DNA from: Rheinheimera faecalis
Lineage (GTDB): Bacteria > Pseudomonadota > Gammaproteobacteria > Enterobacterales > Alteromonadaceae
DNA: 64,000 nt
Assembly: GCF_021290965.1 (NCBI RefSeq)
Contig: NZ_JAJOYT010000002.1
Location: forward strand, 124,001-188,000
Reading direction: 5' to 3'
Under the pieces are notes generated by a model. It saw only the letters and a program-made list of their open reading frames with translations, made no database searches and was not told where the DNA came from. Both the position numbers and the translations under genes were made by a program. This document shows positions 35,024 through 43,366 of this stretch, piece by piece; the first letter of the stretch is position 1, and each line of letters begins with the position of its first letter.

Positions 35024-35158
35024 TCACTTTTTACGTCTACAACGCTCTGAGCAGTATTTCACTTCAGGCCAGTTTTTTTGCCATTTTTTCCGCCAGCTAA
35101 AAGCCAAACCACAGCAGGCGCAGATTTTTTGAGGAAGATGTAATTTATGATGGGTCAT
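35024..35158 (-). CDS. DUF2256 zinc-ribbon-like microprotein
   Basis: 44 residues starting [20 protein letters not shown]. Cys13 and Cys16 pair with a C-terminal CSERCRR to give a C-x2-C ... C-x3-C cluster that should bind zinc, with [16 protein letters not shown] between; this is the DUF2256 pattern. ACGGAG lies 6-7 bases before the ATG. Function is unknown; in other genomes it is found beside cryptochrome/photolyase-like or unrelated genes. It is 48 bases after the 35207-35671 gene on the same strand and may form an operon with it. Confidence 0.8.
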   Translation of the reverse strand: MTHHKLHLPQKICACCGLAFSWRKKWQKNWPEVKYCSERCRRKK

Positions 35159-35206
35159 ACAGGCTCCGTTTTGTCAGATTACGGAGCCAATAGGTAAAGA
35201 GATCGG

Positions 35207-35671
35207 TTAAGAGTCTAAATAAGGGCGGCCTGACATCATTTGTTTGGCTAGCTGTGATTCTGCTTCGGCGTCATTCAGTTCCAGCGTAGCAAACTGCACA
35301 TCAAACTGAATTAAATCATCATCCGGCATTAACTGAGCTATCAGTTTGTCTGGCACCTGACCCACCTGGCGATAAGCGTTTATAGCTACCTGAGCGGCCT
35401 GTTCCATCAACTGGAAAAACTGACCTAAGGGGAATTGCTGAAATATTTCGGCATCCAATTGTGCCCAGCCTAATAAGTCACCACTGATGCTGCCATCGGC
35501 ATGATCAGTAAATAACATAGACACAGCAGGGAAAGGCGGGTTTTCACCCGATTGGTAGTTGTCCAGATCCTGCTCGTCAAATACCAGTATAAAACCAAAT
35601 CCCGGGCAGCCTTCGGCGTCCATATCATCAAAAGCAGGATCGTAAATTAAATACAAGGGACTATCTGACAT
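35207..35671 (-). CDS. Acidic conserved hypothetical protein
   Basis: 154 residues, strongly acidic, with no signal peptide or membrane helix. Recognisable stretches are SPLYLIYDPAFDDMDAEGCP and a C-terminal EAESQLAKQMMSGRPY. I do not recognise a family. It probably shares a transcript with the DUF2256 microprotein downstream. Confidence 0.65.
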   Translation of the reverse strand: MSDSPLYLIYDPAFDDMDAEGCPGFGFILVFDEQDLDNYQSGENPPFPAVSMLFTDHADGSISGDLLGWAQLDAEIFQQFPLGQFFQLMEQAAQVAINAYRQVGQVPDKLIAQLMPDDDLIQFDVQFATLELNDAEAESQLAKQMMSGRPYLDS

Positions 35672-35908
35672 GGGTATTCTGTTTCCAAACCAACAAGGCG
35701 CGCTATTTTACCTAAGCTTGGGCTTTAGCTAAAGCTGTAATTGTTAACTTGGTGTTTTAATGCGGTATTTAGCAGCTTTGGGCTGTTTATTTCTTCGTCA
35801 ATTCCCTGCTGTTCAGCGGATCTGATGCAGGCTCTGGTACTCAACATTGCCTGGCTAGGCTACAATCGCGGCATTCATTTGAATTTGAAGTTATAAACGG
35901 AGTGACCT

Positions 35909-36235
35909 ATGAGTGAGTTCAGTCGTATTTCAGTAGCGACAGCGCTGGAGCAAATAGAGCAGCACAAAGCAGTAGTGGTCGATATTCGTGATGAGCAAAG
36001 TTATGCTTCTGGTCATATTGCCGACTCTTTCCATTTAACCAATGGCAGCCTGAATCAGTTTATACAACAAACTGAATTTGAAACTCCGGTGGTGGTGGTC
36101 TGTTATCACGGTAATTCCAGTCAGGGCGCTGCTCAGTATTTGGCACAACAAGGTTTTGAAACAGTATTCAGTATGGATGGTGGTTTTGAAGCCTGGCGTC
36201 AGCAACTGCCTTTTGTCACAACTTCCCATGATTAA
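35909..36235 (+). CDS. glpE: Thiosulfate sulfurtransferase GlpE
   Basis: 108 residues, a single rhodanese domain with the active-site loop CYHGNSSQGAAQYL and Cys65, the same position and length as E. coli GlpE. It transfers sulfane sulfur from thiosulfate to cyanide or thioredoxin. CGGAG precedes the ATG. The stop overlaps the glpG start by 8 bases, giving translational coupling as in enterobacteria, though the glp regulator is not here. Confidence 0.93.
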   Translation: MSEFSRISVATALEQIEQHKAVVVDIRDEQSYASGHIADSFHLTNGSLNQFIQQTEFETPVVVVCYHGNSSQGAAQYLAQQGFETVFSMDGGFEAWRQQLPFVTTSHD

Positions 36236-37076
36236 GATTGGTGATTTTGCCTCTTCTGCTGCGGCCCTGAGTCTGGCTGATTATTGTAAAAATCAGCAAC
36301 TGGATGTCAGTGTGGTGGTGCATTCTGCAGAGCAGGCTGAGCTTTGGTGTGCGCCAGAGCATGCGCAGCAGGTGTTGGCTGAGTTAGAGCGATTTTTATT
36401 GAATCCTTATGCCGAACGTTATCAGGCTGCAGCCTGGGACAGAGCAGAAGTCGTAGATTCTGCTTCGGGATCTGCGGGTTTATCCGGATACTGGCAACAG
36501 TTATGGGCCAAAGGTGGCTGGTTTACCCATATGATCTGGTTGTCGGCTTTGCTGGTGTATGGTTGGCAACAAATTGATCCCTGGTCCGCGTTGGCTGCTT
36601 TGCAGCTCAAACCTGAACTGGGTTTCAGTCTGCAGCAAGGCTGGCGCTGGTTTACTCCGGGCTGGTTGCATTTTTCGGGTTCTCATCTGGTATTTAACCT
36701 GATTTGGGTCTGGTATTTATTAGGTCCGCTTGAACTGAAATTAGGTCGTATTGTTGCCGTTAGCCTTACACTACTGGTGCTGTTTTTTTCCAACCTCGCG
36801 CAGTGGCTGATGGTGGATGTCAACTTTGGTGGCATGTCCGGCCTGGTTTATGGTTTGTTTGGTTTTTATTGGATATGCGGTTTATTAAAACCCAATTGGG
36901 GCCTGCAAATCAGTAATGGTTTAATAGGCTTTATGCTAATTTGGCTGGTGATTGGATTTTTTGATTTGCTGTGGATTTCGATGGCGAACTGGGCGCATTT
37001 GGCTGGCTTACTAGCCGGAATTCTCTGCGCTGTATTGCTGGTTACCGCAAGTAAAGCACTCACCGTACAGCGCTGA
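36228..37076 (+). CDS. glpG: Rhomboid intramembrane serine protease GlpG
   Basis: 282 residues from the ATG at 36228; an open extension upstream lies inside glpE and is rejected. The N-terminal cytoplasmic domain covers 1-85, followed by six membrane helices with HFSGSHLVFNLIWVWYLLGP, the catalytic Ser204 (GGMSGLVYGLFGF) and His257 (NWAHLAGLLAG), close to Ser201/His254 of E. coli GlpG. It cleaves membrane proteins within the bilayer. Confidence 0.93.
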   Translation: MIKIGDFASSAAALSLADYCKNQQLDVSVVVHSAEQAELWCAPEHAQQVLAELERFLLNPYAERYQAAAWDRAEVVDSASGSAGLSGYWQQLWAKGGWFTHMIWLSALLVYGWQQIDPWSALAALQLKPELGFSLQQGWRWFTPGWLHFSGSHLVFNLIWVWYLLGPLELKLGRIVAVSLTLLVLFFSNLAQWLMVDVNFGGMSGLVYGLFGFYWICGLLKPNWGLQISNGLIGFMLIWLVIGFFDLLWISMANWAHLAGLLAGILCAVLLVTASKALTVQR

Positions 37077-37088
37077 CAGTACGGTGAG
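37059..37088. terminator. Hairpin at the glpG / FliL-like convergent junction
   Basis: CTCACCGTAC (37059-37068) pairs exactly with GTACGGTGAG (37079-37088) over the glpG stop. T-runs are lacking on both sides. Confidence 0.5.
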
Positions 37089-37097
37089 TCAGGTGTG

Positions 37098-37508
37098 TTA
37101 GTGGTACAGGTATTTAGTAAACAATACGTCTTTTAAAATATCCTGGCCTGTCTCTTTTTTCAGAGTGTCGCGCAGCTGATTCAGAATTTTTAACCGGATT
37201 TCTTCACGGCCTGTTAAAGACCTAATGGTATCCGCATTTTCGCGGCCAAAAGCGGCGACAATTTTATCCAGGATCAAGGGTTCGTGATGTTCTACCACTT
37301 CCAGATACTTTTTATCCATAATCATCAATTCCATCGTCACCCGCACATAACCCAACTCTTCAGTAGTTGGGGTGACATAGTTCGTGACTATATCCGGGTC
37401 GAAACCAAAATAGGCGTAACTGGCCTTCATCGGCGTATTGGCTTCATCCTGAGCCCAAAGATTTTGACTTAACAATAAAAAAACAAAACAAGTCAGCGCT
37501 TTTTTCAT
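37098..37508 (-). CDS. FliL-like protein outside a flagellar cluster
   Basis: 136 residues from the ATG at 37508, directly before a signal-like segment (KKALTCFVFLLLSQNLWA). The rest matches FliL: YVRVTMELMIMDKKYLEVVE, HHEPLILDKIVAAFGREN and REEIRLKILNQLRDTLKKET then LKDVLFTKYLYH. FliL supports the flagellar stator/motor in the periplasm. No other flagellar gene is within the window, so this looks like a second, detached copy. The frame can extend 10 residues upstream (ATG at 37538). Confidence 0.8.
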   Translation of the reverse strand: MKKALTCFVFLLLSQNLWAQDEANTPMKASYAYFGFDPDIVTNYVTPTTEELGYVRVTMELMIMDKKYLEVVEHHEPLILDKIVAAFGRENADTIRSLTGREEIRLKILNQLRDTLKKETGQDILKDVLFTKYLYH

Positions 37509-37569
37509 CCGGTTTACTCTTTCATTTTTATCAAACATTCAAAAAAGGATCTTACCCGAAGGTCGGACG

Positions 37570-38721
37570 TTAAGCTATCAAAGCTGGCATTTCTTTTGCC
37601 AGCCGTAAGCGTTGTGCGACCATTTTTCCGGTTAAAGCAAAACCAAGTAGAAGACCAGAATGGTTTTGAAACTTCGCCATCCAATCCAGTCCTTGCCCTT
37701 CGAAAGTCCATTCACCTTGCTGCTGTAGTGGTGCTGGCCAACTGACGACAGGCAAAGCCTGCGATTTAACAATCACTGGCATTACCGGGAATTGCACTGC
37801 TGTGCTTTGCCCCGTAAGAGTTAAAGCCAAGGCTTTGGCCGATAAACTAATAGGCTGAATATACATAAGGTTATGACTACAAACTTCAGCACAGTCGCCC
37901 AAAGCATAGATATCAGCAGCCGAAGTTGCCAGAGTTTGATTCACCTTTATACCTTTTCCACACTCAATACCTGCTTGTATCGCAAGTTGTAAATTAGGCT
38001 TTAAGCCGACAGCTGAAAGTATCAGTTCTGTATTCAAACTCCGGCCATCAGCTAATGTCAGCTTCAGTTGCCGGTCGGTGAATTCTGCATCTGCAATAGC
38101 CGAACCCCAATAAAATTCAACTCCAATCGCCTTTAACTGCTGCTGTAATACCTCTCCCAATTGAGCTGGTAACAGCTGAGCCAAAGGTTGTTGCTCAAGG
38201 GCTATCACGGACACCTGAAAACCAGCTGCAGCTAAATCATTAGCATATTCGATGCCAACTAAACCTGCGCCTAACACAGTGATTTTTTGTTTGCCCAGAC
38301 TTTGCTGCAGGAAATTCTGATAATCGGTTAAGTCATTGACGGACCAGACCAAACCCGAAGTGGCTGCAGGTAAAGGCAGTTTGACTGGACTAGCTCCTGT
38401 CGCTAATACCAACTGCCGGTACTTTATGACGCCTTTATCTGTACGCAGTTGGTGTTGTTCAGCGTCAATCTGTTCAGCATGGCAATGCGGCCAAATCTCT
38501 ATGTTCAGTTCATCAGCCATTTGTCCTGCAGTTTTTTGGATAAAATCTGCTGCGCTTTTTTGTTTGCTAAAACCATTGGATAACAATGGTTTGGAGTAAT
38601 AATCTGCGCTGTCACTGCTGACAAGGCAAATACTGCGATCCGGATCCAGTTTACGCAGCTCTTTGGCAAGGCTATAACCGGCGTGGCCGGCGCCAATAAT
38701 TAAGGTATGGCAATAGGTCAT
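37570..38721 (-). CDS. Rubredoxin-NAD(+) reductase-like FAD oxidoreductase
   Basis: 383 residues of the two-dinucleotide-fold family. The FAD motif LIIGAGHAGYSLAKELRKLD is at 7-26, the NAD motif VLGAGLVGIEYANDLA near 150, and the second FAD motif IYALGDCAEV near 270. Residues YYSKPLLSNGFSKQK and LSAVGLKPN are typical of rubredoxin reductases such as AlkT and RubB. It would reduce rubredoxin with NADH; no rubredoxin gene is adjacent. A less specific ferredoxin or nitrite reductase-like role is possible. Confidence 0.82.
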   Translation of the reverse strand: MTYCHTLIIGAGHAGYSLAKELRKLDPDRSICLVSSDSADYYSKPLLSNGFSKQKSAADFIQKTAGQMADELNIEIWPHCHAEQIDAEQHQLRTDKGVIKYRQLVLATGASPVKLPLPAATSGLVWSVNDLTDYQNFLQQSLGKQKITVLGAGLVGIEYANDLAAAGFQVSVIALEQQPLAQLLPAQLGEVLQQQLKAIGVEFYWGSAIADAEFTDRQLKLTLADGRSLNTELILSAVGLKPNLQLAIQAGIECGKGIKVNQTLATSAADIYALGDCAEVCSHNLMYIQPISLSAKALALTLTGQSTAVQFPVMPVIVKSQALPVVSWPAPLQQQGEWTFEGQGLDWMAKFQNHSGLLLGFALTGKMVAQRLRLAKEMPALIA

Positions 38722-38853
38722 AAAGAAAGGGATGGTGGCAACTTCATATTGCTATGGTAATCAATTTCCCGCCCAAAGGCATTACATAGCTTACGTACCA
38801 ATACGATGGCAAAATTGTTATGATGCGCGGCAACTTGGTTGCAGTTTAATTTT

Positions 38854-39378
38854 ATGCACAGCACTGACAGTCTTTTTCAACTCAATGCTTTATGGCAAAA
38901 CGCCATTCAGCTGGAATTACCGGCCGTCCTCGAACCCTGGTTGCTGGGGCAGGGCTCACTCACGGCTCAGCTTAAAAAACGCTGCAAGGATTTCAGACTG
39001 GAGTTGGTGACTGAACATTGGCAAACTCTGCCGGATTTTTTACAGCAGCAATGGCAACAACCCCAGGGGTTAAAGCGGGATGTTATTTTGTGGTGTGATG
39101 GCAAAGCTTGCGTCTATGCGCAAAGCTGGTTTCCTGAGTCCACACTGGAGCAAATGGAAGCTTTAGCCCGATTGGGTTCACAGCCTTTAGGCGAGTTTAT
39201 TTTTCAGCATGCCAGTTTAGAGCGTGGTGTGATTGAAGTGGCAATGCTTGACGCAGGTATCTTGTTGCCTGTGGTTGGTCAGCAGCAAGAGTTGTGGGCC
39301 AGACGTTCCATCTTTTCGGTGCAACAGCAGCAGTTATTGGTGCAGGAAATCTTTTTACCCGGAGTGCTTGAGCTATGA
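38854..39378 (+). CDS. ubiC: Chorismate lyase UbiC
   Basis: 174 residues from the ATG at 38854 (a TTG at 38839 is in frame but unlikely). Motifs of the family are VILWCDGKACVYAQSWFP, RLGSQPLGEFIF, and LWARRSIFSV. It makes 4-hydroxybenzoate and pyruvate from chorismate, the first committed step of ubiquinone synthesis. The last codon overlaps the ubiA start (ATGA), so the two are coupled. Confidence 0.93.
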   Translation: MHSTDSLFQLNALWQNAIQLELPAVLEPWLLGQGSLTAQLKKRCKDFRLELVTEHWQTLPDFLQQQWQQPQGLKRDVILWCDGKACVYAQSWFPESTLEQMEALARLGSQPLGEFIFQHASLERGVIEVAMLDAGILLPVVGQQQELWARRSIFSVQQQQLLVQEIFLPGVLEL

Positions 39379-40241
39379 GATGGCAGTTGCAATGGCAGAA
39401 TTGGCCTTATTATCGCCAGTTAATGCGTCTGGACCGGCCTATTGGCATTTATCTGTTGTTATGGCCTACCTGGTGGGCCTTATGGTTGTTGTCATCCGGT
39501 CTGCCGGATTTAACCTTGCTTGCTGTATTCAGCGCCGGAGTGGTACTGATGCGATCCGCAGGTTGTGTGATTAACGACTATGCAGATCGCAACTTTGATG
39601 GTCATGTTGAGCGCACTAAAGCACGACCTTTGGCTGCAGGCTTGATCAGTAGCGGCGAAGCCATACAACTCTTTGTACTCTTGCTGTTGTGCAGTGCAAG
39701 TCTGCTGTTGTTTTTAAGTCCAGCTACCCAATTGTTATCTTTAGTGGCTGTAGCTTTAGCCATTCTTTACCCCTTTATGAAGCGCGTGACCTACCTGCCA
39801 CAATTTGTTTTAGGGGCTGCCTACAGCTGGGGTATACCTATGGCTGCTATGGCCGTAACAGCTAGTATTCCGCTGTGGATTTGGGGGTTGTATCTGGCTA
39901 ATTTAGCCTGGACTGTGGCTTTTGATACCTTCTATGCCATGGTCGATATGGAAGATGATAAAAAGATCGGCATTAAATCCACTGCGTTATTATTTGCCCC
40001 CTATTGCCATCCTATTATCGCTGTGTTGCAGCTGCTGTTTTTAACCTTAATGGCCTGGGTCGGCCAGCAGAATGGTATGGGATTGTTTTATTATGCGGCC
40101 TTGTTTTTGGTTTTGCTGAGCTTTATCCATCAACATTGGCAGGCTAAAACTCAGGGCAGGGCAGGTTGCTTACAGGCTTTTTTAAATAACCATTACAGTG
40201 GTTTATTGCTTTTCGCTGGTATTGGCCTGGATTTGCTATAA
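39375..40241 (+). CDS. ubiA: 4-Hydroxybenzoate polyprenyltransferase UbiA
   Basis: 288 residues with about eight membrane helices. The first Asp-rich site is NDYADRNFDGHVERTKARPL, the second DMEDDKKIGIKSTALLF; both bind Mg-diphosphate. It attaches the polyprenyl tail to 4-hydroxybenzoate at the inner membrane. ATGA overlap with ubiC. Its end overlaps the converging PepSY gene by 6 bases. Confidence 0.95.
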   Translation: MRWQLQWQNWPYYRQLMRLDRPIGIYLLLWPTWWALWLLSSGLPDLTLLAVFSAGVVLMRSAGCVINDYADRNFDGHVERTKARPLAAGLISSGEAIQLFVLLLLCSASLLLFLSPATQLLSLVAVALAILYPFMKRVTYLPQFVLGAAYSWGIPMAAMAVTASIPLWIWGLYLANLAWTVAFDTFYAMVDMEDDKKIGIKSTALLFAPYCHPIIAVLQLLFLTLMAWVGQQNGMGLFYYAALFLVLLSFIHQHWQAKTQGRAGCLQAFLNNHYSGLLLFAGIGLDLL

Positions 40242-40964
40242 GTCGCTGCGTCTTTTTCGTCGCCATGGCAATAACAAAGCGCCAGTCAGGGTGAAAAACA
40301 AGGCTGTGGCAGAAAAAACAATCAGCAGTGGATGGTTAAAATCTTCTCTGTCCTCGTAATCCATAATATGCAGCATCCAGACAAAATCGAAGACACGCCA
40401 GTTATTGGTGCGCACCGACAAGAGTTTGCCTGTGTACTCTTCCAGATAAAAGCTACTGCCTTCTTCATCCGCAAACTGCACTTGCCATAAAGGAGCAGCT
40501 AAGTGTCTGACTTCAAAAGGTGCTTGTTGCAGGCGTTGCATTTTGTCGATGTCAGCGGTGCCCTGATACTGACGTCTTGCTAAGTCTTTTACCTGAGCTT
40601 CGGTTAAAGGAGCTATCACTTCAGCTGTTAAGGCCGAATAATACAACTGTTCGTTGTCTTTACTGAATTGATAAACAGGAATGATGCCTTGTTGGCTAAG
40701 TTTCAACTGATGATGCGGAAGCTGCTGTGCCAATGGTGCAGGAGATAGAGCCTGGCTCCAGTCCGGAGCTGCTTGAGCCCGACGTAAATGCTCACCACGC
40801 ACTTGTTCTATAGGTAAAAGGCTCATCACCAGACCACTGCCAAACCAGAAAATCAGTTGCAGCAGTAATACCCAGCCAAGGTATTTGTGTATTTTGCGCC
40901 AGAATGACAGACGAGCCACTGACGTGAACATGAGAGATAGAGGCGAAGATAAAAGCACAGGCAT
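40236..40964 (-). CDS. PepSY-associated membrane protein
   Basis: 242 residues from an ATG at 40964 behind AGGAAG; the longer frame from 41144 overlaps the oxygenase gene and is rejected. A first membrane helix (RKIHKYLGWVLLLQLIFWFG then SGLVMSL) and a last one (HPLLIVFSATALFFTLTGAL) enclose a periplasmic PepSY-like region (YYSALTAEVIAPLTEAQVKD). The pattern, with conserved His in both helices, is that of small PepSY proteins linked to iron or redox systems. It follows the 2OG-oxygenase gene by 64 bases. Confidence 0.8.
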   Translation of the reverse strand: MPVLLSSPLSLMFTSVARLSFWRKIHKYLGWVLLLQLIFWFGSGLVMSLLPIEQVRGEHLRRAQAAPDWSQALSPAPLAQQLPHHQLKLSQQGIIPVYQFSKDNEQLYYSALTAEVIAPLTEAQVKDLARRQYQGTADIDKMQRLQQAPFEVRHLAAPLWQVQFADEEGSSFYLEEYTGKLLSVRTNNWRVFDFVWMLHIMDYEDREDFNHPLLIVFSATALFFTLTGALLLPWRRKRRSDL

Positions 40965-41028
40965 TCTTCCTGATTTTTTCTTATTATCTTGCCCTGAAGT
41001 AAAGCCTGGTGCGAGTGTTTTATGCTTT

Positions 41029-41655
41029 TTACTCTGACGGATCAACTCTACCCTGAATGCTGCTGTTATGTCGAAACCAGCCAGCAATGCTGTAGCGGGT
41101 TTGTGCTGCTGGTAACACTTCATGCGGAAAACGACAGCTTTCAAAAATCACCAGGGTGCCAGCTTTTGGCTGTACTTTAGTTAACAGTTGTTCCTGTTCG
41201 TCATAGAGCACCAGCTCGCCGCCTTGCTCTACCGTATTCAGATAACAAACACTGGATAACACGCGGTTCGAACGACCAACAAAAGCATCCAGATGTTTCT
41301 GATAAAAGTCGCCTTGCTGGTAGCGGGCGTAATGCGCTTCAAAATCTATTAAACCTAAAAAGCAGCGTTGGTTCATATCCTGTTGCAGCAACGCCATCTG
41401 TTGCAAGTACTGCTGATGAACAGGGTTATCAGTGCTTAGCCACGCCGTATGATCTCGTCGTACTTGCTGATTAAGCTGGTGCTGCCCCTGACGTCCAACA
41501 CCAGCTGCGCTCAGAGGTTGGTGTTGCACGTCCTGATACAACTGCCAACATAAATCGGCCGGAATAGCCTGCTCTACCACCACATAGCCATGCTGGTAAA
41601 AAGGGCCGGCTATTTGTTCCAGCCAGTCTGTTAAGGTGGGCCATTGATAGGACAT
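41029..41655 (-). CDS. 2-Oxoglutarate/Fe(II)-dependent oxygenase (prolyl 4-hydroxylase type)
   Basis: 208 residues from the ATG at 41655 (GGAA upstream); an earlier ATG pair at 41682 has no ribosome-binding site. The double-stranded beta-helix carries the iron ligands His and Asp in YQKHLDAF, the distal His in SCRFPHEVLP, and the 2-oxoglutarate Arg in RYSIAGWFR. It hydroxylates an unknown substrate, possibly a protein. The PepSY gene follows on the same strand. Confidence 0.85.
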   Translation of the reverse strand: MSYQWPTLTDWLEQIAGPFYQHGYVVVEQAIPADLCWQLYQDVQHQPLSAAGVGRQGQHQLNQQVRRDHTAWLSTDNPVHQQYLQQMALLQQDMNQRCFLGLIDFEAHYARYQQGDFYQKHLDAFVGRSNRVLSSVCYLNTVEQGGELVLYDEQEQLLTKVQPKAGTLVIFESCRFPHEVLPAAQTRYSIAGWFRHNSSIQGRVDPSE

Positions 41656-41719
41656 AACAGCTATTCCGCTCTGTTTCATCATGAAATTGCGGCTTTGTAC
41701 GCCAGAAGCTGAACTGCTG

Positions 41720-41757
41720 TCAAGACAACACAGCAGCGAGGCTCTGTGTTGTCTTGA
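41720..41757 (-). terminator. 14-bp stem after the sigma-factor operon
   Basis: TCAAGACAACACAG (41720-41733) is an exact inverted repeat of CTGTGTTGTCTTGA (41744-41757), with a 10-base loop, 12 bases after the operon's last stop on the minus strand. No T-run follows. Confidence 0.6.
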
Positions 41758-41768
41758 AAGGGGAGATG

Positions 41769-42698
41769 TTAATACTGGTAGTAGCTGGCTTTTTTCAATA
41801 AAGCCATCGCATCAATTTTTCCTGTAACACACTGGTTGATATCAGATTTTTTCACCACCCAGTAGTGATCTTTGGCATTGTCACGGCCTGATAAGCTCAG
41901 TTGAAAAGACACAAACTCCTGCTCTTTTAAATCCCGTAAACTTGCACCGTAATCACACAAAGTATTACTAAATACCTGACCCACTTTAGCGACTAGCTCA
42001 GTTTGGCGCTGAGCGGCCAGCTTTTGTTGTTCGGCGCGCTTTTTATTGTATTCCTGCTCTTGCTCCGTCAGGTTCTTTTGCAACTGGGCCAGCTGAGTTT
42101 TCAGTTGCTCTGACTTTTGGTTAATTTCGGTCAGCTTCTTTTGCTGATCTGAATCCAGCTTACTGACTTTGGCTGAGAACTCGATATCACGTTTTTCCCG
42201 CTCGTAATCCCGTAAATCACGTTCTATATCACGGCGCTCTTCCCGCAGATCCCGCAGTTTTTCACTTTGATCCTGCTGTTGTTCTGCCATAGCTTCGGCG
42301 GCTTCAGCCATTTCTTCCATAGCTTCTTCATCAAAGCTAAAACTAAAGCTATTGCCGTTTTCCGAAATACTGATGGAGTTTGCCACGTTAGCTGCAACCG
42401 CAACCGCTGAACCTGGTGCAGCCGGAGCCATAGCTGGCATCGGAGGCATAGGTGGCATTACAAAATGCCGTAACCAACCACTGTTACTGTCAACCCGAAA
42501 GGCTACCCCTTGCCCAAACAGATAGCTGTGCTGAATGCGGCCTATGCTGGAATGTTCTTCGCCGCCTAAGGAGCTTTGCAGTATATCCTGCATAATTTTC
42601 AGGTTTTGTCCGAGTTTAGCGTTCACTTCTGTGGCTGCAAAACTGTTGCTTGCGATAATAAGGCCTGCCAACAAGGAGACTTTGCTGAACATCTTCAT
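41769..42698 (-). CDS. Secreted coiled-coil protein of the ECF sigma operon
   Basis: 309 residues with a signal peptide (MKMFSKVSLLAGLIIASNSF then AA). Residues about 80-98 are a Met-Pro-Ala-rich stretch (MPPMPPMPAMAPAAPG), then an acidic Ala/Met/Glu block (EEAMEEMAEAAEAMAEQQ) and a long charged coiled coil (about 143-235, RDLREERRDIERDLRDYE). The C-terminal domain has two Cys (LCDYGASL, INQCVTG). Function is unknown. It is the third gene of a sigma/partner/coiled-coil operon and overlaps the second by 4 bases. Confidence 0.78.
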   Translation of the reverse strand: MKMFSKVSLLAGLIIASNSFAATEVNAKLGQNLKIMQDILQSSLGGEEHSSIGRIQHSYLFGQGVAFRVDSNSGWLRHFVMPPMPPMPAMAPAAPGSAVAVAANVANSISISENGNSFSFSFDEEAMEEMAEAAEAMAEQQQDQSEKLRDLREERRDIERDLRDYEREKRDIEFSAKVSKLDSDQQKKLTEINQKSEQLKTQLAQLQKNLTEQEQEYNKKRAEQQKLAAQRQTELVAKVGQVFSNTLCDYGASLRDLKEQEFVSFQLSLSGRDNAKDHYWVVKKSDINQCVTGKIDAMALLKKASYYQY

Positions 42699-43366
42699 GG
42701 TTTTCTTACTCCACTACGTTGTTGATCCGGGTTATAGACAGCACTGGTATCCAATCTGGCCTGGCTTGGCTGGTAATTTTCCTGCCAGTAGTGCCAGTCA
42801 GACTGACGTTGCTGATTCAGGTATTCCACCAGTTCCAGCATGTCGGTGCGTCTTTCTTTCGTTTGTTGTTCGGTTAAATAATCCTTCAGCAAAATCAGCT
42901 GTGAAGCCTGCTGCTGTTGGGTGCTCTGTAACTGGGTCTGGACATAATCCTGCTGCTCTTTGCGATAGCTTGCGAGCAAGGTTTCCAGCTGTTGTTGCTG
43001 CATTTGTTGTCCGCCACGCCAGCTTAATGTCAGGCCACCGTCCTGCATTTGCATTTCCAGCGGTGACAAGCTGACCACTAAAGCCAGTACTGAAAAGGCC
43101 ACACTTAGTTTGGGCCACCAATTGCTGCTTTTAGCCGGGCGCTGCCATTGCTGTGCAAAGATCGACATGGTGTCGATTTCCGGCACTGGTGCAAAAAACG
43201 GTGCTTTAGCCTGACGCTGAATCATCTGCGCTGTCTGGAAACGGCTATACCATTCACCATTCGGATCATCTTTTTGGACGCTGTTCTGGCCCAGTTGCTG
43301 TTCGCATTCGCTGGCCGTAATTTTTCCGGCCAGCCAGGCTTCAAAAATTTGCTGACTGTTCGACAT
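42695..43366 (-). CDS. Single-pass membrane protein, candidate anti-sigma factor
   Basis: 223 residues. A cytoplasmic N-terminal part (MSNSQQIFEAWLAGKITASE, containing a Cys at about 21) leads to one membrane helix (about 85-102, LSVAFSVLALVVSL) and a Gln-rich periplasmic region that is probably helical. The layout and overlap with the sigma gene (26 bases) fit an anti-sigma factor, although a zinc HxxxCxxC motif is not visible. The role is inferred from operon position. Confidence 0.7.
   Translation of the reverse strand: MSNSQQIFEAWLAGKITASECEQQLGQNSVQKDDPNGEWYSRFQTAQMIQRQAKAPFFAPVPEIDTMSIFAQQWQRPAKSSNWWPKLSVAFSVLALVVSLSPLEMQMQDGGLTLSWRGGQQMQQQQLETLLASYRKEQQDYVQTQLQSTQQQQASQLILLKDYLTEQQTKERRTDMLELVEYLNQQRQSDWHYWQENYQPSQARLDTSAVYNPDQQRSGVRKP

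Noticed and set aside
35672-35908. GCTTTAGCTAAAGC dyad and possible RNA gene upstream of glpE
   Set aside because: The dyad is short and there is no promoter/terminator pair around it.
36078-36227. Upstream extension of the glpG frame
   Set aside because: It lies within glpE; homologues begin at the ATG at 36228.
42535-43074. 179-codon open frame antisense to the sigma-operon genes
   Set aside because: It covers the junction of two well-supported genes, and has Pro/Ser/Arg-rich shadow-like composition.
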